A stretch of 60,871 nt of DNA from Neocallimastix lanati (nom. inval.) (taxonomy: Eukaryota > Neocallimastigomycota > Neocallimastigomycetes > Neocallimastigales > Neocallimastigaceae). The stretch covers positions 1 to 60,871 of the forward strand of contig JACVTC010000281.1 in the NCBI GenBank assembly GCA_016946835.1. Reading direction: 5' to 3'. Positions 1 to 11,491 of this stretch are shown here, in pieces. The notes under the pieces are model-generated. The model saw nothing but the letters and a program-made list of their open reading frames with translations, made no database searches and was not told where the DNA came from. The first letter of the stretch is position 1; the number at the start of each line of letters is the position of its first letter. The position numbers and the translations under genes were made by a program.

Positions 1-1498
1 ACAACAACTACTATTAACAGTAATAAATCTACAACTACTATTATTCCTACAAACATTAATAAATCTTCAACAAGTATCATTATTACAAATAATAATAATT
101 CTACTACAACTAATAATGCTACCGTAACTGCAACAACAACAACAACAATAACAACAACAGTAACTAGTACAACATCTCCTACTTCGGATAATCCAAATGG
201 AATAACTATAGAAGACGATGATTATATTATTTGGGATTCTTTACCTAAAGATTTACCTTTTAATGTAGGTTTCCCAGATGATAAGGTTATTATTTACATA
301 TTAAAGATGAAGATGATGTGAATAGGAGCTTCAGTGACTTTATACGATGGCGTAGGTGTAAAAATTTGGGAAATTAAAGGTCATCAAGAAAATTATAATG
401 GTTACGCTTTTCCAGTAGAATATGTATATCCATTGAGTATTAACGGTAATATAAAAGCCGATTATGATATTACGATAAACATAATGTACATAATACTAAA
501 GTTGTTAAAGATCTTAATACTAATACATTGAAATGAATTGTTCTAATAGGTTGAATCAAAATGAAGCACTAATATCTGAAAATAAAAAATATAGATTTAT
601 GTTCAAAAAACTGGAAATATGGTAATAAAAGATAATTCAAGAACTACTTGGTCTTCCAATACAGCTAATATTGATTTGTTTGATGGTCCTTATAAAATTG
701 TTTTTTCTCCATTAGGTGAAATTATATTAAGAGATAAAAGCAATTATTCTATATGGCATTCGATTAACACCGTTAGCTCTTGTTGACTCAGAAAACCTTT
801 TAAATAGTTATAAATTCTATTTAACATTAACTAACGAAGGTGAATTAATTGTTGAAGATCAATATCATAATGTTTATTGGAGTAATTGGAATAAAAGATT
901 ATACGATGGTCATATTAGATTTGTTAATCCAGTTTTATATGAAATTACATCTTGTTCAGAACATGTAAGAAATAAATATATATATGAAATATTTTCAGAA
1001 ACAGATATATATAATTATAATTATTTTGAAAATTCCGATGAAGATCCAATCTTCATTAAAAAATACTACTTTAATAATTTATTACCTGGAGAATCATTAT
1101 TATCAGATTATAATATGTATTTAAATGTTACGGATACTGAAGTTAAACTTATTAATGGTAACTTGAACGAAACCACAATTATACAAAGTTGTCCAAAGGA
1201 TGAAGGAGTTAAGGAATTACAATTAAATAATCAAGGTCTATTTCTAATTTGTAACAACAAAACCAAAAAAACGATTGTATCCATTGATCCTAAATTCGAT
1301 GAAAAAGGTAATAATCTTAATAAATATAATAGATTATCTATTGAATATAGACCAAATATGAAAAAACCAGAATTAATGATTTTTAATGTAAAAAATTGGG
1401 AACCGATATGGAAATACTCCGGTATAAGATATTTATCTAGTATAAGACAAGTAAATAGACCACTCTATGGTAGTAGTCATGGAATAAATAATGTAATT
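1..1498 (+). repeat. Left copy of ~1.5-kb direct repeat
   Basis: Aligned by eye, this stretch matches 46810-48311 in the same orientation at roughly 99% identity, with fewer than ten substitutions and about seven small indels. Similarity stops abruptly after the shared ...ATAAATAATGTAATT. It also starts at the window edge, so its true left limit is unknown. It lies within the lectin gene. Confidence 0.9.
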
Positions 1499-2953
1499 AC
1501 TGTTGATAATTCAATGGTTGCTTTCGATAAAATCTATTCTTCTGAAAAAGGTAATAATGAAGATTTTATATATTTATCTAGTATTACAGGTTTAGAATTT
1601 AAAAATGCGGCTGTAGGAGGTGTTAAAAATATTACTTTAGCTAATAATAATTTATATATTAATGATAATGTTATCGTTAATAATAATTTAAACATGGAAC
1701 TAACGTATGAAGCCTCATCAGATAAGTTAATAGCTTATAATAATACTCATCACATATGGGAATTATATAGTAGTTTACATTTATGTGATTATTTTATTTC
1801 CAATAGCACAAATTGTAACACCATATACACAATGAATAAAATGTTAATTTATTATATATCACCTAATGAAAAAACTGAAAATACTCTTATCAGTCTAATA
1901 GACAATTTATTATTTTATAGTGATTATAATGAAAAGATTATCTATAATTTCAATATTGCAGAATATACTAATATTAATGATTCGATTTTTTCTTTATCCG
2001 TATTAAATAACGGTAATATAGAATTAAATAATGGTCAATATTTATTACATAAAGAATATTTTGTAAGTGATGAATACTACTATTTATATGTGAAATATAA
2101 AAATTTAATTTTAAGATCGAGTACTGGTGAATATAAATGGGCTGCGAAAAAAACTATTACTAATAGACCATATGATGCTAGTGAAATTAAAATTGGTGAA
2201 TCTTTTAGAGAAGGAGAAATGTTATACTGTGGAGATTATTCAATGATTATTCTTAACGGTAAATTACTTTATAGAGATCATAAATCTAAAATATCTACTG
2301 AAATAAAATATTCAAAAAATAATTCTGGTTATTTATATAAAATTGTCGTTGGAAGTAATAATATTTCTTTTAAAGATAAAACCAATGAAGATATATACAA
2401 TATTTATGATAATAAAATATCTAATAATAGTAAATTATATTGTGATAAAAATACTCGTTCAATTGTTTGGAAAATTAATAATACTATTAAATGGAGATAT
2501 CCTGAAATTAATTCAAATAATGGGGATCTTCAAGATAAAAAGTACATTTTATTATGTAGTAAATATTATAATAAATGCTTATATGCTGCAAATAGAATAG
2601 GTAATAATGTTAGATATGCAGATTATAGTAAAACATTAAAAAATTTCAAATGGTATTTTGAAATTATCAATAAAAAATCTTATCTTAAATCTGCAATTAA
2701 TGATGATATTTGTTTAATAGTTGATAATAATAAAATAATAACTGGTAAATGTAGTGAAAATATGGATAAAGCACGTATATCATATAATGAGCCAAAGAAT
2801 TATATAGAATATTTTAACTCTTCTAATAAACAATATAAATGTATTAGTGGAATTGATGAACGTAATAATCGAAATTCACGACAATATTTAACATTAGCTA
2901 ATTGCAACAAAAAAGATGAAAAAATGATATGGGAAATAAAAACTCCTAATTAA
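1..2953 (+). pseudogene. 3' part of secreted multi-domain lectin gene, copy 1
   Basis: This is the C-terminal part of a large host protein whose beginning lies left of the window. The first ~1.5 kb is nearly identical to 46810-48311. It encodes a Thr/Asn-rich linker (about 1-190) and bulb-lectin-like repeats: a GNA-like pattern of Gly-Asn-x-Val-Ile followed by Thr-Trp-Ser-Ser-Asn-Thr lies near 610-665. The region after 1115 is open to the stop at 2951-2953 and ends with a ricin-B-like segment (about 2545-2950) carrying paired cysteines. Before ~790 the frame is broken by several small indels relative to the other copy: one A missing near 284, two bases near 320, and single bases near 466, 530 and 598, plus one extra base near 771. 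Sugar binding outside the cell is inferred from the fold families, not shown. The indels could be decay or consensus errors. Confidence 0.7.
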
Positions 2954-3584
2954 TATTAACAATGATAAATTATTTTAGAAAAATAATATTGAACTCTAAG
3001 TTTAAAAAATAAAAAAAAAAAATATAATATAATATAAAATATAAAGAAAAAATAAATAATTAAAAAAAAAATAATAATAAAAATAAAAATAAAAATAAAA
3101 AACAAAAAAACAAAAAAACAAAAAAAAACAAAAAAACAAAAAAACAAAAAAAAAAATAAAAAAATAAACATTAAAAAATAAAATAAAAAATAAAAAATAA
3201 AAATTAGTAATAAAATAAAAATTAGTAATAAAATAAAAATAAAAATAAAAAATAATAAATAAAAAATAAAAAATAATAAATAAAAAATAAAAAATAATAA
3301 ATAAAAAATAAAAAATAATAAATAAAAAATAAAAAATAATAAATAAAAAATAAAAAATAATAAATAAAAAATAAAATAAAAAAAATTAGTAATAAAAAAA
3401 TATATTTTACTTTAGTTTTTTAAAATTTTATAAATTATATCTATTTTTATTATTATTACTTTTATTTTTAAAAAAATATATATTATTATAAGTTATATTT
3501 TATAATGTGATTTATAAAATGATTTATAAAATGATTTTTTTTTTGTTATTTTTTTTTTAAAAAAATTTTAAACAAATTATTTAA
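2954..3584. repeat. AT-rich spacer with A-rich tandem repeats
   Basis: No gene is seen. About 3100-3160 is a run of CAAAAAAA-type units. About 3237-3375 is a tandem array of a ~21-bp A/T-only unit (ATAATAAATAAAAAATAAAA type), roughly six copies. The apparent Phe-rich minus-strand frame here is a by-product of the A-runs. Confidence 0.75.
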
Positions 3585-5450
3585 ATGTTATCTGAATTAT
3601 TTATCATCATTAACATAATAAGCAGTGTTATTGCTGCATCTGGGGATTTTATAGATTCCAAAAAACCAATTTGGATTTATAATGAACAAACTAAAAATGC
3701 TTTATGTTTATACACATCAGGATTTTATGAAAGTATCATTAGTTGTGAGGAATGTGGTAATTCTGATAATTATAAATGGTATTTAAGTACTACAGGAGAT
3801 GATAATAGTATTCAAATTACGTCTGCTTTAGATACGTCAACATGTATATCTTATAATGATAATAATGAATTAATTTTAAGTGACTGCAGCGATGAATCTG
3901 TTTTATATTATGATGATATATTCAAAAATTTAGAAATTAGTGATAAATGTATTGGTATTATAGACGAAAATAATAGTGATAGTTATCCTTATATAAATTT
4001 AGAAAATTGTGAAACTAATTCAAATATATTATGGGATTTTTCAGATGTTATTCCTAGTAAAGCAGTTACTCCAACTAAAACTACTACATCTACACCAACA
4101 GCTTCATCAGTTTGGCTTTATAATGAAAATACAGAACTATGTTTACATGTTTTTGGATATGAAGGTAATATTCCAACATATGAAGAATGTGGAAATACAG
4201 ACGATTTTAAATGGTATTACATAAAAGTCAAAGAAGGTAGTTTTTTCAAATCTAAAGAAAATCCTGAATTATGTTTAAGAGTTGATGATGAAGACGAAAG
4301 TAAAATTATAATGGGTAACTGTGATTCTAATGCTATTTTCCTTTATAATAATATTTATAAATCTATTGAAAGTAAAAAATGTCCTGACAATTGTATTGGT
4401 AATCCAAATTTCTCTAATGTAAAAAATGTAAAAAATAAAGTTTCATTATATGATTGTAATAATGAAGTACGCGATGATCAAATGTGGACTATAAAAAAAT
4501 CTTTACCTAAATTAAAACCTACAACAACTACTATATATAAGCCTGCTCAAACAAGTACCGTTGCATGGATTTATAATGAAAGTAGTAATTCATGTTTATA
4601 TGGTCCTGATTATGAAAATGGAATTCCAACTTATTCCGAATGCAGAAATCTAGATGATTATAAATGGATCATTACAAAAAAGAAAGAAGGTTACTATTTC
4701 AAATCTAAAAGTAATTCTGAATTGTGCCTAAACGTGGCTGATGAAAATAAAATTATTATGGGTAAATGTGATAATAATGCTCTCTTTAATTACAATAATA
4801 ATTATAAAACAATTATGAGTAAATATTATAATGATCGTTGTGTTGGTTATGAAAAATTACATAGTTACGGGGTAGCTTTTTATTCAGTTACAAAAAGATC
4901 TGTAACTTTATATGATTGTAGTGAAGAAGTAAATGATGATCAAATGTGGCAATTGAAAACTTCATTCCCTAGAAAAATAATTACTACAACTAGAACTGCT
5001 ACTACTACTACTTCTACAACTACGAAATCTCCATCACCTACTATAAATACTAGCTATCGTTGCGGTAAAGAATTTAACAATAAATCATGTTCGAAAGGGG
5101 AATGTTGTAGTAAATATGGTTATTGTGGAACTTCGATAGACCATTGTGGTACTGGATGTCAAGCCAGTTATGGTAGATGTAATGATGGTGGTCGTTGTGG
5201 CACTGATTATGGAAAATGTCTTAATGAGAAACAATGTTGTAGTCAACATGGCTATTGTGACATTTCAGATGCTCATTGTGGATCAAAATGTCAAAGTGAA
5301 TTTGGGTTATGCTACGGCTCTCACGATAAATGTGGTGAACAATATGGTAGGTGTAAAGGTAATAAATGCTGCAGTAAATGGGGTTATTGTGGTACATCCA
5401 ATAATCATTGTAAAAAAGGATGCCAACCAAAGTATGGTTTATGCAAATAA
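3585..5450 (+). CDS. Secreted protein with three lectin-like and three hevein-type chitin-binding domains
   Basis: The 621-residue protein begins with a clear signal peptide (about residues 1-19, hydrophobic Ile/Leu stretch ending at Ala-Ala). Three homologous ricin-B-like domains follow at about 25-150, 180-305 and 330-465. Each has Ile/Leu-Tyr-Asn-Glu near its start and a conserved Cys-Leu and Lys-Trp pattern, and they are separated by Thr/Pro/Ser-rich linkers. The last ~130 residues are three tandem type 1 chitin-binding (hevein) modules with the CCSKxGYCG signature. Such modules bind chitin or N-acetylglucosamine polymers outside the cell, and combinations like this are typical of anaerobic gut fungi. 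The frame is unbroken and the ATG at 3585 directly precedes the signal peptide. It is the last clear host gene before the viral block. A role in the cell wall or in substrate attachment is inferred. Confidence 0.85.
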   Translation: MLSELFIIINIISSVIAASGDFIDSKKPIWIYNEQTKNALCLYTSGFYESIISCEECGNSDNYKWYLSTTGDDNSIQITSALDTSTCISYNDNNELILSDCSDESVLYYDDIFKNLEISDKCIGIIDENNSDSYPYINLENCETNSNILWDFSDVIPSKAVTPTKTTTSTPTASSVWLYNENTELCLHVFGYEGNIPTYEECGNTDDFKWYYIKVKEGSFFKSKENPELCLRVDDEDESKIIMGNCDSNAIFLYNNIYKSIESKKCPDNCIGNPNFSNVKNVKNKVSLYDCNNEVRDDQMWTIKKSLPKLKPTTTTIYKPAQTSTVAWIYNESSNSCLYGPDYENGIPTYSECRNLDDYKWIITKKKEGYYFKSKSNSELCLNVADENKIIMGKCDNNALFNYNNNYKTIMSKYYNDRCVGYEKLHSYGVAFYSVTKRSVTLYDCSEEVNDDQMWQLKTSFPRKIITTTRTATTTTSTTTKSPSPTINTSYRCGKEFNNKSCSKGECCSKYGYCGTSIDHCGTGCQASYGRCNDGGRCGTDYGKCLNEKQCCSQHGYCDISDAHCGSKCQSEFGLCYGSHDKCGEQYGRCKGNKCCSKWGYCGTSNNHCKKGCQPKYGLCK

Positions 5451-6968
5451 AAATTTAATTAGTTTGATAAATAAATTTTAAATCTTTACTTATTAAAGTT
5501 TCACAAAAATGATCTATTATATAAAAAATAAATATAATTCTATCTATTAAAAGCAATAAAAAATAAAAATTAAATATAATACAAAAAAAAAAAAATTATA
5601 TTAAATAAAAATTTAAAAATAAAAGTTAAAATAAAAAAAAAAAATTACAATTTATTCAATATAAATTATAATTATAACAATAGATTCCATAGATAGTTTA
5701 GATATAGTATTTTTGGACTATTACCTAATAAATTTATAAAAATATTTTTATAAAAGTCAAAAAAAAAAAAAATAAATAAATAAATCAATAAAATAGGTAA
5801 AAATAAATTATAATAATGAAATAAAATTAAAAAAAAAAAAAAAGAAATGAATAATTTTAAATAAAAAATTGATAATAAAATTGATATTAAATGCTAAAAT
5901 AGTAAAAGATTTTTTAAAAATTTAAGTTCTTTTTTTTTTAAAATTACAATTTATTTATTTGTAATAAATATTTTTATTTTAAAATAAAAAAAAATTAAAT
6001 AATAAAAATAATAATTTTTAAATTTAAAAATTTTTTTTTAAAGATATTTATTCTCTAAAATATCTAAATTAAATTTTTTTAAAATAATATTATTATATTA
6101 ATTAAAAATTTAATTTTTTTTTTTAGACATGAATAAATCATAAAAAAATTATATATCTTGTATCATAAATTTATTTTTCTTTAACACAAAAAAATTTATT
6201 TTATTGCTGTAAATTTATTTAATTGTTACACAATATATAATCAAATAATTTTAGTTTTTTGAATTTGTTAAGATATACTTTCAATATATATATATATTTT
6301 TTTATGTATATTTTTTTTTTTAAAAAATATAATACATTAAATAATTAAAATATTTTTCAAATTAGGTAAACATTTATATTGTTATAAATGAGTTAAAGAA
6401 AAATTAATTATTAAAAGACTATTTAATATTTTTATTAAAAGAAAAAAAAAATAAATAAATAAATAAAATTAATTCGATATATATTATTTAAATAATAATT
6501 ATTTAGAAAAAAAATTATTTTAATAATAATATAAATAATAATATATTTATATATTTAATTTAATAAATCCTATACATATAAAAATTAAAATAATTATTAT
6601 TTTATTTATTAATTTTTCATTGAGTGTTTATTTACTAAAAAAAAAAAAAATAAAAATATATTATTAAAATTAAATATTAAATTAATTTAAATATTTTATT
6701 TTATTTTATATTCACACTAAAACATAGGACTATAATGCATTATTAAATATATATTATTAATCTACAATTATTAAAGTTTCCATATATATTTCCTATATAT
6801 TATTATCCTATTATTAAAAATATATATTTTAATTTAATTTCTAACAAGTATTACTAATTTTAAGTTCGTTAATACACATTCAAATGATTTTTATTGTTTC
6901 ATATAATAATATATAAATTTATATATCAATGTAATAATTTATTTTTTATATAACATTTAATTTTAATC
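5451..6968. other. AT-rich spacer, left edge of viral block
   Basis: This ~1.5 kb is nearly pure A/T with many homopolymer runs. I see no coding frame, no terminal repeat and no target-site duplication. The host-virus boundary lies somewhere here, because the gene to the left is fungal and the gene to the right is viral RPB1. Confidence 0.6.
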
Positions 6969-9128
6969 ATGTATTTAAAGTTTAATTTATATACAGATGA
7001 AGAATTTGAAAAGGAAACGATCCTTATTAAAAATAAGAATGAATTAACGGATAATACAACATCATTTATTCTCAATCCTCAATTACCATGTAAACAATGT
7101 AAATCAATGATAGATTGTCCAGGACACACGGGAAGAATACCACTTTATTACAGAATTGTTCATCCTGTATTTGTAAATATATTATGTAAAGAAATAAGTC
7201 ATATTTGTCCAGTTTGTAAAAAATATAATCCTTTACTTTCCACTAATAACCCCTGTTGCGAAAAACGTGTAGTTGCTACAACATTTTCATATCATAAAGT
7301 TAAATCGGAGGAAGTCACATCCAATAAATTCAAGTATTCCAAAAATTTTGATAAAGAGTTAAAGAATATTTCAGAATATTCTTTCACTTTTGGTAAGAAA
7401 ACATTATCTATTGAGCAAATGTACGAAGAAATTCGTTCTGCAAATTTTTCAAAAAATCCAGAGCTACAAAATCATTTACTTAATGTTTTTATCAAAAATA
7501 TTCCAGTTTTACCAATCAATATGAGACCATCTATTCTAGATTCTAGCAACACTACGATTCATAATAACGTAACAACATTATATCAACGTGTATTAGATCT
7601 CAACTACCAATATCAAAACGGAAATTTAATTAAGTCCGTCTACATTGTACGTGCGTATAATTTATACAAGAAAATTTTAGGTATTCGTAGTAAAAACGAT
7701 TCGGTTGAGGATGCTAATAGAAATTATATTAAACAGATGTTATCAGGAAAAAATGGTATTTTCCGAAGTATGTGTTTAGCTAAGCGTCAAAATTTTTGTC
7801 TTCGAAGTGTTATCGTGCCAAATATTGATATCCCTTTAGATGTAGTATTAATTCCTAAAGTCTTTACTGATTCCTTAATTCCCTATGGGTATAAAACCAA
7901 TGACTTTGTTATCATCAATAGACAACCTACACTTCAAACTACTTCAATCTTAGCCGTTCATTCTCGTCCAAGTAACTGTCGAACCATTCAGATCAATCCA
8001 CTTATTGCTAATGTCTTTCAAGCAGATTTTGACGGTGACGAAATGAACATTTTTTGGTTACCGGGTGAAGAAGCTAAAGAAGAGTTGGCCACAAAATTAA
8101 ATATTGCAAATAATATCCGGTCATTTAAAAATGCTTCTATTATGATCAAATTTATACAAGATACTTTAACCGGAATTTATAATATGACACGTAATAAAGA
8201 AAATATTGATATTGATATTGTTAAAAGAATGTGCGATAAATTGGGCATTCCCGATAGTGATTGGAAAAAATTTTGTAAATACTACAAATCGCGTATGAAT
8301 AGTACAGATATCCCATATGCTCACCTGTTATCTTTATTACTTCCTAGAACGCTTACTTTACATGATCATGAAGGTAAATTGATCGTAGATAAAGGAATAT
8401 TACTAGGCGTTATCAGCGATAAAAATCAAACTATTTTACTTAATGCTATTTCAAATTACGGTAATGAATTCTATTTAAAATTTATGTGGGATGTTCAACG
8501 CATGGTTCATGTATATAATCTTACTCATGTTATCACTATTTCTATTGCTGATTGTATGGTAAATGATAAATTAAGAGAATCATATCTTCCCATAACCGAT
8601 AGTATCTTAAATAAAATGGATCCTATACCTGTACTAAATCTTGACTCATTGATAGAAAATCAAAATAAATTTGAAAATTACAACGAGTTTAAGAATCAAG
8701 TTTTTCGCAAATATTGTGATCTTACAGAATTAGTGGAATCCATTGATAATAATTTAACTAATATCATTAACAGTGGATCTAAAGGAAATGTGGATAATGT
8801 TATTCAAATATTGATGTCGGTTGGAGTTCAAGCTATTTTACCAGTTTGTTATATTAAAAGTTCCTATTCCGAAGGATTAACAGCAAAAGAATTATTTATT
8901 CATTCAAAATCTGGTCGAGCAGGTATTATTTCTACTTCTCTTAATACATCATCTACCGGGTATTTACAAAGAGAACTTGTTAAAAGTATGGAAGATTTAG
9001 TAACCGATGAACAAGGAGTAGTTCATAACTACTCCAATGAGGAGATATATTATTACCCATTTAGTACAAATAAGCCAGACATTGATGAAACATTTTTAGA
9101 GCATGCATTTTCTATGGCTAGTCTTTAA
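6969..9128 (+). CDS. RPB1: RNA polymerase largest subunit, N-terminal gene (RPB1/A'-like), viral type
   Basis: This encodes the catalytic half of the largest subunit of a multisubunit DNA-directed RNA polymerase. Over 719 residues it shows a clamp zinc site (CxxC...CPGHTG, about 41-54), a second Cys cluster (about 81-98), and the NRQPTL region (about 318-323). The metal-binding loop ADFDGDEMN is at about 353-361, with all three catalytic aspartates. The funnel and bridge helix follow at about 635-685 (GRAGI..S..T..TGYLQR), with residues after it resembling the end of an archaeal A' chain. The protein stops there, before the trigger loop. The missing C-terminal part is a separate gene at 20579-22082. 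A +1-frame tail of about 30 codons (to 9228) follows the stop and may be a short frameshifted extension. Divergence from cellular RPB1 and the neighbours indicate an NCLDV origin. Confidence 0.92.
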   Translation: MYLKFNLYTDEEFEKETILIKNKNELTDNTTSFILNPQLPCKQCKSMIDCPGHTGRIPLYYRIVHPVFVNILCKEISHICPVCKKYNPLLSTNNPCCEKRVVATTFSYHKVKSEEVTSNKFKYSKNFDKELKNISEYSFTFGKKTLSIEQMYEEIRSANFSKNPELQNHLLNVFIKNIPVLPINMRPSILDSSNTTIHNNVTTLYQRVLDLNYQYQNGNLIKSVYIVRAYNLYKKILGIRSKNDSVEDANRNYIKQMLSGKNGIFRSMCLAKRQNFCLRSVIVPNIDIPLDVVLIPKVFTDSLIPYGYKTNDFVIINRQPTLQTTSILAVHSRPSNCRTIQINPLIANVFQADFDGDEMNIFWLPGEEAKEELATKLNIANNIRSFKNASIMIKFIQDTLTGIYNMTRNKENIDIDIVKRMCDKLGIPDSDWKKFCKYYKSRMNSTDIPYAHLLSLLLPRTLTLHDHEGKLIVDKGILLGVISDKNQTILLNAISNYGNEFYLKFMWDVQRMVHVYNLTHVITISIADCMVNDKLRESYLPITDSILNKMDPIPVLNLDSLIENQNKFENYNEFKNQVFRKYCDLTELVESIDNNLTNIINSGSKGNVDNVIQILMSVGVQAILPVCYIKSSYSEGLTAKELFIHSKSGRAGIISTSLNTSSTGYLQRELVKSMEDLVTDEQGVVHNYSNEEIYYYPFSTNKPDIDETFLEHAFSMASL

Positions 9129-9785
9129 ACTAAATATAATATATAGAGACCGTCAATATGATATTACAGATATAAAAATAGGATATAATATAAAATATAT
9201 TGTTGAAATCAAAAAAGGTGTAGTTTAAAGTTTTAAAAATATTTTAAATAAAAAAAAATTTATTACTATTACTGTATATTTGTTTTTATATTTTTTTAAA
9301 AAAACATTATATACATTTATGAAATAGTTAATTTTTTTAAGCATTTTTTTAACATTTTTTTTTTTTTTAAAAAAAATCATTTACACATATAATTGGAATA
9401 AGCAGTTATTTTTATTTTTAATAATATATAAATTATAGTAATTAATTTACTATTTACATAATTTAAAGTATTAAATATTAATATAAATATAAATATTATT
9501 ATGTTTTAAATATAAAAATTATTGAAATATTAAATAAAATTAAAAATTATTAATTAGAGTTTAAATTTGTTATTATTGAATTTTCTTTTTTATATTTATA
9601 AAATTAAAATGTCATAAAGAATTGCAATTGAATTTACATGTTTAAACATGCTTTTAATTATTAATTTTATTTTTCATAGTTTTATACATGAATATAATTA
9701 TTATTATTATATTTTTTTTTTTCAATTTTGTATATAATTTTAATTTTTATTTTATTTTAATCTTTAAATTTTTTTTTTTTAGAAA
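9129..9785. other. AT-rich spacer between RPB1 N-terminal gene and minus-strand gene
   Basis: Apart from the possible short tail of the preceding gene (to 9228), only A/T-rich sequence is seen. The genes on either side converge, so this holds two 3' ends. T-runs occur near 9351-9370 and 9769-9780, but no defined terminator could be identified. Confidence 0.5.
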
Positions 9786-10529
9786 TTATTCAGAATTAAT
9801 ATTCAAAGTTATATAAGATTTTGAATTATAGTAAAAAGTATTATAATGATCATTAATAATTTTATTTATTTTATTGTAGATTACTACCGGATTATTTTCA
9901 ATAATATCACTATTACGTTTGTTAATTTCATTAATATCATATGGAATTCCGTATTCAGAGAGAAATTCCTTGATTTTACTAAAAATAGGTTTTTCCTTAA
10001 TCAAAGCAATAGACTTGAACGTCATTTTAATGTAATACTCGGGTTGTAATTCTTCTCCATATCTACTGACTTCAACATAATGAGTTGCCATAAAATAACT
10101 GTTTTGCTTTTTATTTTTTTCGGTGGAGCAATATTGAATAACAAGTATTCCAGCACCAAAATAACTTTTAAATTCATCGAAAAATAAAATATAAGAATGT
10201 AATGATTTGTCAACCATATCAACACTTAATGGCCATTTAGTAGACTTAGATTCATTTTTTCTTATATCGTTGTTTTGACTGTCCTTTTGAAATATCCAAT
10301 TATTACCTAGGGAAACAACAACTGCCGGATGTCCATATTTAAGAGTGGTAGCAACATTACTGATATATTGATTTAATGGTAGTTTCCCTTCTGAACGAAC
10401 ATGAACTCCACAATACATATGTCCCGGAATTACTTTATTATTACAAGTGGTTTTATTTCTTTTTAATCCAATACAAGTATTATTCAAACTAAGTTTGGCC
10501 ATTTCAGTGAATTGATGATTGGATATCAT
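9786..10529 (-). CDS. Unknown viral protein with N-terminal Cys/His zinc-binding motif
   Basis: I do not recognise the full 247-residue protein. Near its N-terminus (about residues 18-43) it has a Cys-x12-Cys-type spacing ending in MYCGVH. This resembles the small C...C...CxxH zinc-binding motif often found at the ends of uncharacterised giant-virus and phage proteins. The rest is mixed alpha/beta with no membrane segment, ending in an Asn/Tyr-rich tail. The ATG at 10529 may not be the true start. A +1-related frame begins with ATG at 10659 and overlaps this one, so the gene may run from 10659 with one frame change (see 10504-10659). It converges with RPB1 and diverges from the helicase at 11492. 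Confidence 0.6.
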   Translation of the reverse strand: MISNHQFTEMAKLSLNNTCIGLKRNKTTCNNKVIPGHMYCGVHVRSEGKLPLNQYISNVATTLKYGHPAVVVSLGNNWIFQKDSQNNDIRKNESKSTKWPLSVDMVDKSLHSYILFFDEFKSYFGAGILVIQYCSTEKNKKQNSYFMATHYVEVSRYGEELQPEYYIKMTFKSIALIKEKPIFSKIKEFLSEYGIPYDINEINKRNSDIIENNPVVIYNKINKIINDHYNTFYYNSKSYITLNINSE

Positions 10530-10659
10530 CTTCCTTAGTTAAATTATTTAAAATATTATCTTTATTTATATTAAGGTTATAATTATTATTGAAGACTTGG
10601 ACAGATTTACTACATAATATTTCGATCACTTCGTTGTAATAATTTGTTAAATTTTCCAT
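10504..10659 (-). CDS. Short upstream reading frame, probable 5' end of the 9786-10529 gene
   Basis: This minus-strand frame of 51 codons starts with an ATG at 10659 (MENLTNYY...) and ends at a TGA at 10504-10506. It overlaps the next frame by 26 bases, and the next frame is displaced by +1. The overlap and similar composition suggest one gene interrupted by a frame change rather than two genes. No function can be assigned. Confidence 0.4.
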   Translation of the reverse strand: MENLTNYYNEVIEILCSKSVQVFNNNYNLNINKDNILNNLTKEDDIQSSIH

Positions 10660-11491
10660 TATTACAAATTTAAATAGAATAATATAAACCTTATTAAAAG
10701 TAAAAAATAAAATTTAAAATTAAAATATATTAAATTTATAAAAATAATAATGTAAGTAATTCTAAAAGTATTTATTTAACTTCTTTTATAAATGTCATTT
10801 ATCATTTGAAAGAGTTTTCTCATATAAATTAAATAAAATTTTTAAAGTTTAAAGTAGATCTAAAAAAAATAAAATTTTTAAAATTTAATCTTAATCTAAA
10901 ATTTAAAATTTTATACCTTTTAATTTATTTTTTGGGATAGTTGAATTTTAAATATTAGTAAATATATATTATATATATATATTTTTTTATAGTTGGACAG
11001 ATAATGTAATAATTTATCAATTTTCAATAGCATATATTATTCATTCATATACCAATAAAATTAAAAGAAAAAATTTTAATAACTTAAATATATTATTATT
11101 ACATTGAAAATATATTTATAAAATGATTTAAAAAGTATAATATTTAATACATTTATAAACAAATATTAAGGTTTATATTTTATAAATTTATTAAAAAAAA
11201 AAAAAATATAAAAGTTAAAAGAGTAATACATTTTTTGATATATTACATAAAAATTAGTATAATTTTAATTTTGTAATAAAGTATTATTGATGTAGTAAAT
11301 AAATTATTATTTTACAATTATTTAATTTAATTTGTTAAGCAGTTTAATTACTTTATTAGTAATTATATTTATTTTACATTATATAAATATATATTAATTT
11401 TTCCTTTTTGTTTTATTTTTTTTTTTCTTTAATTTATTTACAAAAATAATAGAGTTAAATAAATTTGTATTGAGGATAGATAGAACTATAA
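10660..11491. other. AT-rich divergent intergenic region
   Basis: This region holds the upstream sequences of two divergent viral genes. No gene is visible. The helicase side has AGAGTTAAAT near 11451 and TATTGAGG near 11469, about 20 bases before the ATG. TATTGAG is also found just upstream of the gene at 17929. Confidence 0.45.

Noticed and set aside
1-1498. The 1.5-kb direct repeats as long terminal repeats of a retroelement
   Set aside because: The repeat lies inside a protein-coding gene, has no TG...CA ends or primer site, and no reverse transcriptase or integrase is in the interval.
2956-3171. Phe-rich minus-strand protein
   Set aside because: Produced by A-runs on the plus strand. 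No real composition, start context or homology.
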